From Thermoflavifilum sp. (GTDB lineage Bacteria; Bacteroidota; Bacteroidia; Chitinophagales; Chitinophagaceae), in contig JAIMAQ010000005.1 in the NCBI GenBank assembly GCA_023511875.1, positions 62,001 through 126,000 of the forward strand: a stretch of 64,000 nt of DNA, written 5' to 3'. The stretch's first letter is position 1, and every line of letters begins with the position of its first letter. The notes beneath the pieces were generated by a model. The model saw nothing but the letters and a program-made list of their open reading frames with translations. It ran no database searches and had not been told where the DNA came from. Shown one piece after another: positions 54,023-63,703 of this stretch. Made by a program: the position numbers and the translations under genes.

Positions 54023-55591
54023 GGTAAGTACAATCTGGCTTTGGTGGGCTTTCCACAAAGCGGGTTTTGGAGAGGGTAGGTTCAAACTATTGGGTTGAAT
54101 GACGTAATAGGGCTGATCTTGGTTATTCCAGGTGCTCCATACATAGGTGAGATCGATGTAAAATCCTTTATTGCGATAGCCAATTCCTCCACTATAATGG
54201 GTTTGATGGGCATTTACATTTTGGCTTGATGCTGCATAAGGGTTGCCGTAGTAGGCAAATCCAGCACGTACCGCCCAAATGTTCCATTTTAATTCCCCAC
54301 CCAACCGAATATTAGAGCCAGCTTGGTAGAGCTGTTGAATCGTTTGATTGGTTTTGTTTTGTTGCGCAATGTCGGAGGGATTTGATTGGTCAAACCGAAA
54401 ATGAGCGCGTGAATAGTTGACCCACTCATAATCGGCTGTCAAAAAGCCTTTTACACTTTGCGGATCGGGATTGTTGAGCCCGAAGACATAGCTTGCACTC
54501 CCCGTGAAATGAATAGGTGTGGTGAGGTTATAGGAATAATCGCCTAAATAACCACCAGTAATATCAGCGGTTGTAGCAGAAACCGTTCCTTGATCAGTGG
54601 TATTCGTCGTGACTGAGGTATAATAAGTATCGTGCATGGAGTAGTAGGAAGGTGTCTGGAAAGAAACCCCCAACCTCAGGGAAGCAACAGGGGCATAAAT
54701 TAATCCCAGAGTGCCACTTACCCCTACCCCGGTTGTTTTCAAGTAATTATACACATCGTAATATTTGAGTGGTGAGCGAGAATCACCAGGATTTGATTCT
54801 TCAAACGTTTCATCGCGTTGATACGAGATAGAAGGGATATTTAAAGCCGCGCCAATGAAGAATTTATCCAGGTAATTACCTGCAACCGATAAGCTAAATA
54901 CGTTTAACCCTCCTTTGGTGATTTGCGTTTTGGATTGTGGCAAAGCATAGCCATCGGCAATAATCTCACTAGGCAGGCTGCTCCATCCAATAAATTGGTT
55001 ATTGTTGTTATACGCAGGGCCAATAAGTCCGGCTTTGATCGATTCGCTGATGCCAAATGGATAATTGCTTTCGGCTGTTTGCACATCAGTTACTTGGTCG
55101 TTGGCCAATGTGATTAAATAATTATCGGAATAAGAGGAATAGGTATTTGGAGAAGTATTGATGGTTCCTTGGTAATATAGGGCTTGGTTGAAATCGGCAA
55201 CCCGGTTTTGTCCTACACCAAAAGTGATATTTTTCCATTTGCTGCTAGGCCTACGGCTATTGCTGGCCAAAATAAGGGCAATGTTTTGCAGGGTAAGCTG
55301 CGTTTTGCTATCGCTAGCCGTTGTTTGATAATAGGTAGCACGGGTATCCAAGCTGTGAACAAGCGGAGTTATCGAGAGATCATTGGTTTTAAAAAAACCA
55401 ATTCCAGCAGGATTCACCCAGATATCGGAGGCATCCCCGCCGAGGGAGCCTGCCGCACCACCGATAGCCATTGCACGGGCAGTACCTCCGGTAAAGGTTT
55501 GGCTGTAGCGCAATGCATCCGTTTCATCTTGAGCCCAAAGAGCTGTACTCATCCAGAAAGAACAACAAATCAGCAAAATGAATTTTTTCAT
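54005..55591 (-). CDS. OmpP1/FadL-like outer membrane protein
   Basis: Outer-membrane beta-barrel of 528 residues from the ATG at 55589-55591 (MKKFILLICCSFW). A signal peptide (ending STALWAQ) is followed by DALRYSQTFTGGTARAMAIG and GAAGSLGGDASDIWVNPAGI, the typical N-terminal plug-like opening of Bacteroidota OmpP1/FadL/TodX transporters. Barrel strands with alternating aromatic and polar residues follow, to the C-terminal QIVLTLGWKI. FadL-type proteins take up hydrophobic compounds; the substrate here is unknown. A promoter box lies 69 bases upstream. Confidence 0.85.
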   Translation of the reverse strand: MKKFILLICCSFWMSTALWAQDETDALRYSQTFTGGTARAMAIGGAAGSLGGDASDIWVNPAGIGFFKTNDLSITPLVHSLDTRATYYQTTASDSKTQLTLQNIALILASNSRRPSSKWKNITFGVGQNRVADFNQALYYQGTINTSPNTYSSYSDNYLITLANDQVTDVQTAESNYPFGISESIKAGLIGPAYNNNNQFIGWSSLPSEIIADGYALPQSKTQITKGGLNVFSLSVAGNYLDKFFIGAALNIPSISYQRDETFEESNPGDSRSPLKYYDVYNYLKTTGVGVSGTLGLIYAPVASLRLGVSFQTPSYYSMHDTYYTSVTTNTTDQGTVSATTADITGGYLGDYSYNLTTPIHFTGSASYVFGLNNPDPQSVKGFLTADYEWVNYSRAHFRFDQSNPSDIAQQNKTNQTIQQLYQAGSNIRLGGELKWNIWAVRAGFAYYGNPYAASSQNVNAHQTHYSGGIGYRNKGFYIDLTYVWSTWNNQDQPYYVIQPNSLNLPSPKPALWKAHQSQIVLTLGWKI

Positions 55592-55659
55592 GTGAATGGT
55601 TTTTATCAACTGTCAACCTATATAATACCAGTGCCTTGCGTCGTCACGAACGCGAGGGT

Positions 55660-55688
55660 CAAAGGTAAGTATAGGGTAAAATTTCCAA
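55660..55688 (-). promoter_or_regulatory. promoter of the FadL-like gene
   Basis: The minus strand has TTG at 55686-55688, an 18-base spacer, then TACCTTTG at 55660-55667 (perfect -7 match). Confidence 0.55.
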
Positions 55689-55703
55689 CAATCGTTCCAA
55701 GAT

Positions 55704-56705
55704 TTAATGGCCTCCTCTGGGGCTGAAAGTTCTTACGGGAGCGCTATTTTCTACAGGAGCACTGCGAAATACAGGAGCAGAAAAGCTTCTGGGCTCAAAA
55801 CTGCGGTCCGGGGCCATTCGAAACTCTGTGTTGGGAGAAGAAACGTTGTTGTTATTGGAGCGGAACATCCGGAAAAAACCACGGTTGTTGGCAGGTGAGG
55901 TGATGGGATGTTCATCGCTACGCTGAATAAAGACTCGCCGATTGTTAGCTGGGCTATTGATGGGCGTTTCACCTCGAGGCGTAGTAAAAATCCTACGGGT
56001 GTTGGATGGAGTGGGCGAAGTGGAGGGGTTGTCGGAACGATTAGGCTGCTGATAAAATATACGTGGAGCATTAGTATTTATAGGGGCGGAGGTAGTACCA
56101 CCTATTTCAGTAGCAGACCGTGCGCCATAATTTACTCGTGGGGCATAGGTATTGGCAGGGCGCGGATTCAGAATAACTTTACCACTAGCCCATCCATAAC
56201 CATAGTAGGGCAACCCATACCCATAATACGGCGAATACCACCAATACGGTGAATACCAACTGTTGTAAGCATACCATCCGATGGGTGCCCAAAGATCCCA
56301 GTAAAAAGGTGAATAATAATTTCCAAAACTTAATCCTAAAGAAAAAGAAGAGCCCCACCAGGGGGTATAACCATAATACCAGGGTGAATATGCATAATAA
56401 GGGCTAAAAGCATAGGAACGATAAAAAATAAACGGATCGTAAAAATAATTGGGATCATCAAACATTTTGAGCCGCTGGGTATAGGTAAGCCCATTATTAT
56501 CTTGATTGTCGTATACAACATATTGATTTCCATCTTCTTCATTCACCGCAGTTGCATTTGACGAGCGATTGGTTGTAGCTACGGGCTGCGAAGTTTGCGC
56601 AGGAGAATAATACACATCATCGGGCGTTTGCCCTGTACGGTAAGCTGCTGCACAGCCTCCTAAAAAAAGGCCAAGACCAAGCAGCATATATGTAAGTGGT
56701 TTCAT
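55704..56705 (-). CDS. Tyr/Trp/Pro-rich lipoprotein
   Basis: Predicted lipoprotein of 333 residues from the ATG at 56703-56705, with signal MKPLTYMLLGLGLFL and lipobox LGGC. The mature part has three zones: a polar Asn/Thr/Gln linker, a striking aromatic zone (YSPWYYGYTPWWGSS, YWWYSPYYGYGLPYYGYGW), and a low-complexity tail with imperfect repeats (TPINSPANNRRVFIQRSDEH, PITSPANNRGFFRMF). Similar Tyr-rich proteins occur in Bacteroidota without a known function. The tail may be disordered and surface-exposed. A TAACTTTG box 39 bases upstream supports this start rather than 56747. Confidence 0.8.
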   Translation of the reverse strand: MKPLTYMLLGLGLFLGGCAAAYRTGQTPDDVYYSPAQTSQPVATTNRSSNATAVNEEDGNQYVVYDNQDNNGLTYTQRLKMFDDPNYFYDPFIFYRSYAFSPYYAYSPWYYGYTPWWGSSFSLGLSFGNYYSPFYWDLWAPIGWYAYNSWYSPYWWYSPYYGYGLPYYGYGWASGKVILNPRPANTYAPRVNYGARSATEIGGTTSAPINTNAPRIFYQQPNRSDNPSTSPTPSNTRRIFTTPRGETPINSPANNRRVFIQRSDEHPITSPANNRGFFRMFRSNNNNVSSPNTEFRMAPDRSFEPRSFSAPVFRSAPVENSAPVRTFSPRGGH

Positions 56706-56744
56706 GATCAAAAGTTTTTTAATACATACCTTAATTGGTTTAAC

Positions 56745-56752
56745 CAAAGTTA
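56745..56752 (-). promoter_or_regulatory. -7 box of the Tyr/Trp-rich lipoprotein gene
   Basis: The minus strand reads TAACTTTG, perfect TAnnTTTG, 39 bases before the lipoprotein ATG. It overlaps the longer frame start at 56747, which is therefore unlikely. Confidence 0.5.
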
Positions 56753-56892
56753 CTGATTTTAAGACAAGATTTTATGAAAAAAGTTTAGTCTTTTCTCCAA
56801 TAAGATGTTTATCTATATCGGTTTCCACAGCTTTAAGGTTGGCCGATTGGTTTTTTTGCATTTCTTTGCGAGACTAAAGCAATCATCAAGAT

Positions 56893-58377
56893 ATGGGTAA
56901 AGAAATCACTTCCCGTTTGCAAGATTATGCACAATGGTATAACGATTTGGTAATCAAAAGCGGATTGGCCGATTATTCTGCTGTTAGGGGTTGTATGGTC
57001 ATCAAACCATATGGATATGCGCTTTGGGAAAACATGCAGGCTACGCTCGACAAAATGTTTAAAGATACGGGACATCAGAATGCTTATTTTCCTTTGTTCA
57101 TTCCCAAAAGCTTTTTGAGCCGGGAAGCCGCTCATGTAGAGGGTTTTGCAAAAGAATGTGCCGTGGTTACACATTATAGGCTAAAAAGCGATCCTGCTGG
57201 AGGAGGTGTTATAGTTGATCCTGAAGCGGCTTTAGAAGAAGAGCTCATCGTGCGTCCCACGTCTGAAACCATTATTTGGAACACGTATAAAAACTGGATT
57301 CAATCGTATCGCGACTTGCCCATTTTGATTAACCAATGGGCCAATGTAGTGCGTTGGGAAATGCGCACGCGGTTGTTTTTGCGCACAGCCGAATTTCTTT
57401 GGCAAGAGGGGCATACCGCTCATGCCACGGCCGAAGAGGCGATGGAAGAAGCTCGTCGCATGCTAGAAGTGTATACCCATTTTGCCGAATCCTATATGGC
57501 TTTGCCGGTCATTCAGGGTATTAAATCGCCTGCAGAACGGTTTGCAGGGGCGGTAGAAACTTTTTGCATTGAAGCCCTGATGCAAGATGGTAAAGCCTTG
57601 CAGGCAGGCACTTCGCATTTTCTCGGGCAAAATTTTGCTAAGGCTTTCGATGTACAATTTCTCAACAAAAACAATGAGCAAGAATACGTTTGGGCTACTT
57701 CTTGGGGTGTTTCCACTCGCTTGATTGGCGCGCTGGTGATGGCACATGGCGATGATGATGGCTTAAAACTGCCGCCGCGACTGGCTCCTATTCAGGTGGT
57801 CTTGATTCCGGTATATAAAAACGATGAGCAGAGGGCGGCTATTGACGCGCGTGCTCGGGAGATTCTACAAAGCTTAAAGCAAGCTGGTATCAGGGCACAA
57901 TATGATGATGCCGATCATGTGCGTCCAGGCTGGAAGTATGCCGAGTATGAGCTCAAGGGAGTTCCTCTTCGGTTATCATTAGGAGAGCGTGAGTTACAAC
58001 AGCACCAGATCGAAGCCGTAAGACGTGATACCCGGGAAAAACTCTCCCTCCCTTTGGATCATGTGGCCGAGAAAGTGCTTCGGTTGCTCGATGACATCCA
58101 ACAGCAGATGTTTGAACAGGCTAAGGCTTATCGCGACCAGCATATTACTCCTGCCAATAGCTGGGAAGAATTTATTCACATACTCGACGAGCAAGGTGGA
58201 TTCGTGTATGCACATTGGGATGGAACCGAAGAAACCGAAATTCGCATCAAAGAGCTTTCTAAAGCCACCATTCGCTGTATTCCGCTCTCTCCTTGGCCGG
58301 GCGATGACGGGCCAGGTAAATGTGTGCTCACAGGGCAACCCTCTGCACGAAGGGTGTTGTTTGCACGGGCTTATTGA
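56893..58377 (+). CDS. proS: prolyl-tRNA synthetase, eukaryote/archaea-like type
   Basis: Class II aminoacyl-tRNA synthetase charging tRNA-Pro. It has 494 residues and is of the short form without the editing insertion, as in eukaryotes, archaea and many Bacteroidota. Motif 1 region [20 protein letters not shown], motif 2 region [20 protein letters not shown] with [16 protein letters not shown], and the anticodon-binding domain ([17 protein letters not shown]) are clear. The protein ends with VLFARAY; the terminal Tyr is typical of this subclass. It is divergent from the lipoprotein gene. Confidence 0.96.
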   Translation: MGKEITSRLQDYAQWYNDLVIKSGLADYSAVRGCMVIKPYGYALWENMQATLDKMFKDTGHQNAYFPLFIPKSFLSREAAHVEGFAKECAVVTHYRLKSDPAGGGVIVDPEAALEEELIVRPTSETIIWNTYKNWIQSYRDLPILINQWANVVRWEMRTRLFLRTAEFLWQEGHTAHATAEEAMEEARRMLEVYTHFAESYMALPVIQGIKSPAERFAGAVETFCIEALMQDGKALQAGTSHFLGQNFAKAFDVQFLNKNNEQEYVWATSWGVSTRLIGALVMAHGDDDGLKLPPRLAPIQVVLIPVYKNDEQRAAIDARAREILQSLKQAGIRAQYDDADHVRPGWKYAEYELKGVPLRLSLGERELQQHQIEAVRRDTREKLSLPLDHVAEKVLRLLDDIQQQMFEQAKAYRDQHITPANSWEEFIHILDEQGGFVYAHWDGTEETEIRIKELSKATIRCIPLSPWPGDDGPGKCVLTGQPSARRVLFARAY

Positions 58378-58448
58378 AATCATATCGTGTATAAGGCAGG
58401 ATCCCGGTAAAATAAAAACTACTAATAGAGAATAACATTTTGTATTTT

Positions 58449-58456
58449 TACTTTTG
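58449..58456 (+). promoter_or_regulatory. -7 box of the LytTR regulator gene
   Basis: TACTTTTG, perfect TAnnTTTG, 66 bases before the ATG at 58523. Confidence 0.45.
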
Positions 58457-58522
58457 GTCAGGTCTAAGAAATTATATTTTTTAACCCCGAACCGGTCATT
58501 GTTCAAATAACAAACCGCAACT

Positions 58523-59293
58523 ATGGATCCTGTCATTAAAGCCGTCATCGTAGAAGACGAGCAAAAAAATATTGATATCCTCGGCAATATCCTTGAAAAA
58601 TATTGTGAAGGAGTGCAGCTCGTTGGCTCAGCAACTTCTGTAGAAGAGGCTGAAGCACTATTGGAAGAGGTGCAGCCCGATGTATTATTCCTCGATATTG
58701 AAATGCCTCCTCACAAGGGATTTGAACTACTCGAGAAAATAGAAAAGCCTACTTTCGATGTGATCTTCATTACCGCCTACGAAGAATATGCCCTGAAGGC
58801 CATCAAGTTTTCTGCTCTCGATTACTTGTTGAAACCCATTAAGGTAGCGGAAGTGAAAGATGCACTCGATAAGGTAAGAGAGCGTAGGGCAAAAAACATT
58901 CTTAGCACTGCGCCTACTAGCTATTTGAAAGATTATCTCAAAACTAGTGGTAGCGGTCTTTCAAAAATCGTGATTCCTGTCAATGATGGGTATAACATCA
59001 TCGACATGAAAGATATTGTGTATTGTGAAGCGCTCGACAGTTATACCAAGATCAAACTCACCAATGGCACACATCATGTGGTGTCTAAATCATTGAAAGA
59101 ATACGAAGAGATGCTTGAAGATAAAGGGTTTTATCGGGTACACAAATCTTATCTCATTAATGTAGATCATATCGTAAAAATCATCAAGGGCGTTGGCGCA
59201 GCCGTTATCATGTCTGACAAGCAAAATATTCCCATTTCCAATCGCAAGAAAAACGAATTCTTTGATTACTTGCGCGCCATTATGAACATCTAA
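58523..59293 (+). CDS. LytTR-family response regulator
   Basis: Two-domain transcriptional regulator, 256 residues. The receiver domain has the acidic pair VIVEDEQ, phospho-acceptor Asp58 in VLFLDIEMP, the switch Thr/Tyr region FITAYEEYALKAIKFSALDY and Lys in YLLKPI. The C-terminal LytTR DNA-binding domain (residues about 150-256) has DIVYCEALDSYTKIKLTNG, SLKEYEEMLEDKGFYRVHKSYLIN (in part) and ISNRKKNEFFDYL. Its partner would be a LytS-like sensor kinase, which is not encoded nearby. It converges with the htrA gene, 5 bases between stops. Confidence 0.94.
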   Translation: MDPVIKAVIVEDEQKNIDILGNILEKYCEGVQLVGSATSVEEAEALLEEVQPDVLFLDIEMPPHKGFELLEKIEKPTFDVIFITAYEEYALKAIKFSALDYLLKPIKVAEVKDALDKVRERRAKNILSTAPTSYLKDYLKTSGSGLSKIVIPVNDGYNIIDMKDIVYCEALDSYTKIKLTNGTHHVVSKSLKEYEEMLEDKGFYRVHKSYLINVDHIVKIIKGVGAAVIMSDKQNIPISNRKKNEFFDYLRAIMNI

Positions 59294-59298
59294 TGACT

Positions 59299-60783
59299 TT
59301 ATTCTTCGTTTTCGATATCGTAATAAAAAATCCCGTCGATACCCGGGTATATGCCTTCGATTTGAATATGCCGGCCTGCGTTTTCTACCAATTTTTCTAA
59401 CTCAGCCACCGATCGTACAGGATATCCATTAACTCGAGTAATTACAAATCCTTCGCGCATATTGGTTTGCGATTTAATAAGTCCGTCTCCAATATTGCCC
59501 ACGGCTACGCCGCCCGATATGCCCAATTGATTCGCATCTTTTTTGCTTAAGGTCATGAATTCAGCACCCAGCTTATTCAGCGCCGAATTATGAATGACGC
59601 TCGTTCCACCTTCTTGATTGCGGAGCGTTACCAGCACATTTCTTTCTTTCCCATCACGAATAAAGCTCACATTGATTTTATCTCCAGGTTTGAAGCTGGC
59701 GATTTTTTCCATTAATTCTGATTCGGAATTAACGGGTTCGCCATTGATAGCGGTAATCACGTCGCCTGCTTTCATTCCTGCAGCAGCAGCCCCGCCATCG
59801 GGATCCACACCTGCAATGACTACTCCTTTGCCATAGGGATTGCGGTTGCTAAGAGAGGCTTGTGTAAAGGTGTTGGTTCTATAGAGTTGAACGCCTAAAA
59901 ATGCACGTTGTACTGAGCCATAGGTAAGAATGTCGTTGACCACTTTTTTTACGATGTTCACAGGAATAGCGTAGGCATAACCTGCATAAGAGCCAGTCGG
60001 CGAAGCAATGGCAGCTAAAATACCAATGAGCTGCCCTTGGGTATTGACAAGTGGGCCACCACTGTTGCCAGGATTCACAGCCGCATCGGTTTGGATATAA
60101 GCATCTACAGGATAAGAGCCTTGATGATTAACATCTATTTCGCGTGAGGTAGCACTGACAATGCCTGCCGTAACAGTGGTTTCTAAATCCAATGGGTATC
60201 CGGCTGCTAGCACCCATTGTCCAACCTTTACGTTGTCTGAATTGCCATACAGGAGATAGGGTAAGTTGTGTGCGTCGATCTTCAACACGGCCAAATCGGT
60301 ATTGGGATCGCGACCTATCACTTTGGCTTGATAACTTTTCCCATTGTAGAGCGTGACCACAATTTTACTGGCTCCCGAGATCACATGATTGCAGGTGACG
60401 ATATACCCGTTATCGGAAATGATCACTCCCGAACCCGAAGCCATCTGTCCGGGTATATAATATCTTTGACCGCCTCCAAAGAAATTAAATGGATCAAAAA
60501 TATCTCCAGGCTGAGTTATTTCTTTAGGAGGAATTGTGGTTTTGATATGAACGGCTGTGGGAATAACAATACTGGCAGCTTGTTCGAAATCGGATGGGGA
60601 ACTATTCTGGTTATTTCCTCCAGTAATATTAGAGGCTAGCCGTACATAGTTGATGGGTAGGTTTTGACTGCCATTTTGGAAAGGCCCTGGCAGCGAATTA
60701 ACGTATCGAGAATAAAGGTATAAGGTCGTTAAGCTCACGAATACGCTGATTAAAAGGGTAAACAGAAGCTGACGTATTTTCAT
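59299..60783 (-). CDS. HtrA/Deg periplasmic serine protease with two PDZ domains
   Basis: Envelope quality-control protease of 494 residues. An N-terminal membrane or signal helix (about residues 5-25) is followed by the trypsin-like domain with the complete triad His133 (TCNHVISGA), Asp163 (TDLAVLKID) and Ser241 (NPGNSGGPL). Two PDZ domains follow: the first around GVVIAGVDPDGGAAAAGMKA, the second around GFVITRVNGYPVRSVAELEK. This DegQ/DegS-like architecture cleaves misfolded periplasmic proteins. Given the secreted giants in this window, a role in envelope proteostasis is plausible. It has its own promoter box 46 bases upstream. Confidence 0.95.
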   Translation of the reverse strand: MKIRQLLFTLLISVFVSLTTLYLYSRYVNSLPGPFQNGSQNLPINYVRLASNITGGNNQNSSPSDFEQAASIVIPTAVHIKTTIPPKEITQPGDIFDPFNFFGGGQRYYIPGQMASGSGVIISDNGYIVTCNHVISGASKIVVTLYNGKSYQAKVIGRDPNTDLAVLKIDAHNLPYLLYGNSDNVKVGQWVLAAGYPLDLETTVTAGIVSATSREIDVNHQGSYPVDAYIQTDAAVNPGNSGGPLVNTQGQLIGILAAIASPTGSYAGYAYAIPVNIVKKVVNDILTYGSVQRAFLGVQLYRTNTFTQASLSNRNPYGKGVVIAGVDPDGGAAAAGMKAGDVITAINGEPVNSESELMEKIASFKPGDKINVSFIRDGKERNVLVTLRNQEGGTSVIHNSALNKLGAEFMTLSKKDANQLGISGGVAVGNIGDGLIKSQTNMREGFVITRVNGYPVRSVAELEKLVENAGRHIQIEGIYPGIDGIFYYDIENEE

Positions 60784-60829
60784 AGCTGTATATTTTTAAT
60801 TTCTTTAAAACAATCATTTACCTCTTCGA

Positions 60830-60837
60830 CAAATTTA
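60830..60837 (-). promoter_or_regulatory. -7 box of the htrA gene
   Basis: The minus strand reads TAAATTTG, perfect TAnnTTTG, 46 bases before the htrA ATG, in the 150-base gap after the LuxC-type gene. Confidence 0.5.
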
Positions 60838-60933
60838 ATACCCATCCAAAGCTTTGTGGATTTGAACATAAATGGTTTAACAATAATTTATTGCAATCGT
60901 TAAGTAGGGGTTAAAACTTGGGTGCCGTTTTTC

Positions 60934-61935
60934 TCAAGGCAAGTTGAGCAAGAATTCCAGCGTATTTATGCCATCGGCATAGTCTTGCAATGTAGGAAAC
61001 TGGGCTTGTCCGAAAGGAACAAATTCTTTACCCACGATGCATTGAATATCGCTTGAGTGGATGAGTGTTTGCAAAACCGCCTGTTTATCTGTGTAATATT
61101 CATACAACACCACGCTTACGGGAGAAAATAAGGCTTGATCAGGCTTTAAAATAAGCGGGCTAATGAGTTGATGGGGTTCATGATTGAGGATATACACGGA
61201 GAGATAATAATCGAAATTGTGCCGATAAGAACGATGATCCATAAAATAGATAAAATCCTGCACGGCTGGAACAAGAGTCTGGAAATCATAATCAGCGGGA
61301 ACATATAGCTTGGTCACATTTCGGCATCCCAATCCGAAATATAAAAATATATCTTTCGCCAGCAGCTTGAGATCTGAAAGCGATTCGGTGCCATCGAGAA
61401 TAGCTACTGAGGTGCGATTCCGCCGAATAATGTGGGGATATCTGCTGAAGTAATAGTCAAAATAACGAGAAGTATTTTGGCTTCCCGTGGCAATATAGGC
61501 ATCACAGCCGCGCAATAGCTCGACTTCCTTTGTCGAAAAGCCTTTAGGCATCCACTCTTGTAAGCGCTTGGCCAAAAAGGGCATCAAAACCCGATCACGT
61601 GAAGCATATTTTACCCAGATTTCATGCCCGCTTAACCATCCGCACAGCAGGTCATGAAACCCTACCATGGGAATATTGCCCGCCATGACTATGCCCACTT
61701 TGCGGGGAGTTTTGTTGTGTTCAATTTGCAATCGATAAGGTTTGATCCAATCCCATAACCTATCTGGTTGCAAATACATCTGAGAAATATGATCTGCAGC
61801 TACTTCAATGAATTGTTGTGTAAACCAGGGATTTTCTAAGGAGGCACGTTTTTTAATGGCTGTCCATTCCGGATCGTTGGATTGCATGTATTCACCTAAT
61901 TTGCCCAGTACTTCAATTTTTTCTTCTAGCAACAT
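60934..61935 (-). CDS. LuxC-type acyl-CoA reductase
   Basis: Acyl-CoA reductase of the LuxC family, related to aldehyde dehydrogenases, 333 residues. It would reduce an acyl thioester to an aldehyde with NADPH. Visible features are VGIVMAGNIPMVGFHDLLCG, DAYIATGSQNTSRYFDYYFS, and YFGLGCRNVTKLYVP, whose Cys matches the expected acyl-enzyme nucleophile. It is shorter than Vibrio LuxC (about 480), as usual for the Bacteroidota form. No luxD, luxE or luciferase genes are near, so bioluminescence is not implied. It is divergent from a ferredoxin gene, a pairing I recall from other Bacteroidota. Confidence 0.88.
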   Translation of the reverse strand: MLLEEKIEVLGKLGEYMQSNDPEWTAIKKRASLENPWFTQQFIEVAADHISQMYLQPDRLWDWIKPYRLQIEHNKTPRKVGIVMAGNIPMVGFHDLLCGWLSGHEIWVKYASRDRVLMPFLAKRLQEWMPKGFSTKEVELLRGCDAYIATGSQNTSRYFDYYFSRYPHIIRRNRTSVAILDGTESLSDLKLLAKDIFLYFGLGCRNVTKLYVPADYDFQTLVPAVQDFIYFMDHRSYRHNFDYYLSVYILNHEPHQLISPLILKPDQALFSPVSVVLYEYYTDKQAVLQTLIHSSDIQCIVGKEFVPFGQAQFPTLQDYADGINTLEFLLNLP

Positions 61936-61976
61936 GACATATGTTTGTCAAAACACCACAAAAGAATTTTAAAAAA

Positions 61977-62009
61977 TTTGTGCTTTCTTTGTGTGAACAA
62001 GTATTTTTG
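61977..62009 (+). promoter_or_regulatory. ferredoxin gene promoter
   Basis: TTTG at 61977-61980, a 21-base spacer, then TATTTTTG at 62002-62009 (perfect -7 match), 35 bases before the ATG at 62045. Confidence 0.6.
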
Positions 62010-62044
62010 TTGCAAAATAATTGGTTTTCTAAAACGAATATGCA

Positions 62045-62392
62045 ATGGCGCTCAAGATTACAGAAGAATGTATTAATTGTGGAGCATGTGAACCCGAATG
62101 CCCCAACAATGCTATTTATGAAGGAGGTGTAGAATGGGCTATTGCCGATGGCACATCTGTAAAAGGCCCTTACACCTTACTCGATGGAACAGTAGTAGAT
62201 GCGGAGCAACGTAATCCGCCCATTAGTGTGGATACTTATTACATTGTGCCGCATAAATGTACTGAATGTCAGGGCTTTCATGAAGAACCACAATGCGCAG
62301 CCGTTTGCCCGGTAGATTGCTGCGTGCCCGACGAGTTGTACCGGGAAACAGTGGAAGAATTGCTCGCTAAAAAAGAACGTTTACACCTCTAA
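62045..62392 (+). CDS. ferredoxin with two 4Fe-4S motifs
   Basis: Small electron carrier of 115 residues. Cluster motif 1 is CINCGACEPECPNNAI near the N-terminus. The second is split, CTECQGFHEEPQCAAVCPVDC, with a longer spacing between the first cysteines, as in the Alvin-type (2[4Fe-4S], Allochromatium-like) ferredoxins. The middle insertion (about residues 28-72) lacks cysteines. The partner is unknown; the divergent LuxC-type reductase shares its upstream region. The start at 62045 (MALKITEEC) is standard for the family, and a terminator follows. Confidence 0.93.
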   Translation: MALKITEECINCGACEPECPNNAIYEGGVEWAIADGTSVKGPYTLLDGTVVDAEQRNPPISVDTYYIVPHKCTECQGFHEEPQCAAVCPVDCCVPDELYRETVEELLAKKERLHL

Positions 62393-62428
62393 TGACTGAT
62401 AGGTAAAGAAGGTATCTTTATTTTCAAC

Positions 62429-62454
62429 AAGCCGCTCTACATTGGGCGGCTTTT
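62429..62454 (+). terminator. intrinsic terminator after the ferredoxin gene
   Basis: AAGCCGC (62429-62435) pairs with GCGGCTT (62446-62452) across a 10-base loop and is followed by further Ts, 37 bases after the stop. Confidence 0.7.
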
Positions 62455-62513
62455 GTGTATTATAGATCGTCTAGGCATCACAATCCTCAGAAAATTCCGA
62501 TATTGCGAGTAGC

Positions 62514-63686
62514 ATGCAGTTTCCACGGAAAATAGCCATTTTTGGATCAACCGGATCCATCGGTCGTCAGGCGCTCGAGGTGATAGCCGCCCATCCAGAA
62601 TTGTTTGAAGTAACCGTACTCACTGCCTGGAAGAATGCCGAATTGCTGATCGAGCAGGCATTGCAATATCGTCCAAGGGTGGTGGTAATCGGCGATGAAG
62701 GGCAATATCCTGTGGTAAAAGAAGCATTACAACATACGGGTATTTGCGTACTTGCTGGGTTGCAGGCATTAGAAGAAGCCGCAGCTGGTGAATACGACGT
62801 GCATCTGGCGGCTATTGTGGGCTTCGCAGGCTTAAAACCTACTCTTTCTGCTATACGGCAGGGTAAAACAATCGCTTTAGCCAATAAAGAAACCTTAGTG
62901 GTGGCCGGCGAATGGGTGATGAAAGAAGCCCAAGCTCATCAGGCACAGATCATTCCTGTGGATTCCGAACATTCTGCTATTTTTCAATGCTTAGCTGGTG
63001 AGCAGCACAACCCAATTGAAAAAATCATTCTCACCGCATCGGGAGGCCCTTTCCTGGGGAAAAAAACCAACTTTTTGGTCAACGTTAAGAAAGACCACGC
63101 CTTGCAGCATCCCAACTGGCGTATGGGCGAGAAGATTACGATCGATTCATCATCGTTGATGAATAAGGGATTAGAGATGATCGAAGCCCGTTGGCTATTT
63201 AACCTCCATCCAGATCAAATCGAAGTGATCATTCACCCCCAATCGGTCGTGCATTCACTTATTCAGTTTACCGACGGGTCAATCAAAGCACAAATGGGCT
63301 TGCCCGATATGAAACTTCCAATTCAATATGCCCTTTCTTATCCGCAACGTTTAACAAACGATTTTCCACGATTTTCCTTCAAGCAATATCCTTATCTCAG
63401 CTTCGAACCACCCGATACCAAAACATTTCGTAATCTTGCCATTGCAATGGAAGTGTTGCGAAAAGCGGGCAATGCGCCTTGTGCCATGAATGCTGCCAAC
63501 GAAGAGGCTGTATGGGCATTTCTGCAAAATAAAATCGGATTTTTGGAAATGTCCGACGTCATTGAACACGCACTCCAGAAGGTGGACTTTATTTTACACC
63601 CTTCCCTATCGGATTACGAAGAAACCGATCAATTGGCCAGGCATCATGCTCGAGTACTTATCGAAAAAATTCGGCACAGCATCTAA
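62514..63686 (+). CDS. dxr: 1-deoxy-D-xylulose 5-phosphate reductoisomerase
   Basis: Second enzyme of the MEP isoprenoid pathway, converting DXP to MEP with NADPH. It has 390 residues. The NADPH-binding start is [19 protein letters not shown]. The catalytic and metal region has [40 protein letters not shown], and [34 protein letters not shown] and [12 protein letters not shown] are also conserved. It is followed 17 bases later by rseP, a frequent neighbour in bacteria. Confidence 0.97.
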   Translation: MQFPRKIAIFGSTGSIGRQALEVIAAHPELFEVTVLTAWKNAELLIEQALQYRPRVVVIGDEGQYPVVKEALQHTGICVLAGLQALEEAAAGEYDVHLAAIVGFAGLKPTLSAIRQGKTIALANKETLVVAGEWVMKEAQAHQAQIIPVDSEHSAIFQCLAGEQHNPIEKIILTASGGPFLGKKTNFLVNVKKDHALQHPNWRMGEKITIDSSSLMNKGLEMIEARWLFNLHPDQIEVIIHPQSVVHSLIQFTDGSIKAQMGLPDMKLPIQYALSYPQRLTNDFPRFSFKQYPYLSFEPPDTKTFRNLAIAMEVLRKAGNAPCAMNAANEEAVWAFLQNKIGFLEMSDVIEHALQKVDFILHPSLSDYEETDQLARHHARVLIEKIRHSI

Positions 63687-63703
63687 ACTTATTTCATTTT
63701 ACG

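Noticed and set aside
60934-61935. Bioluminescence operon suggested by the LuxC-type gene
   Set aside because: No luciferase, transferase or synthetase genes are near, and the protein is the short Bacteroidota form.
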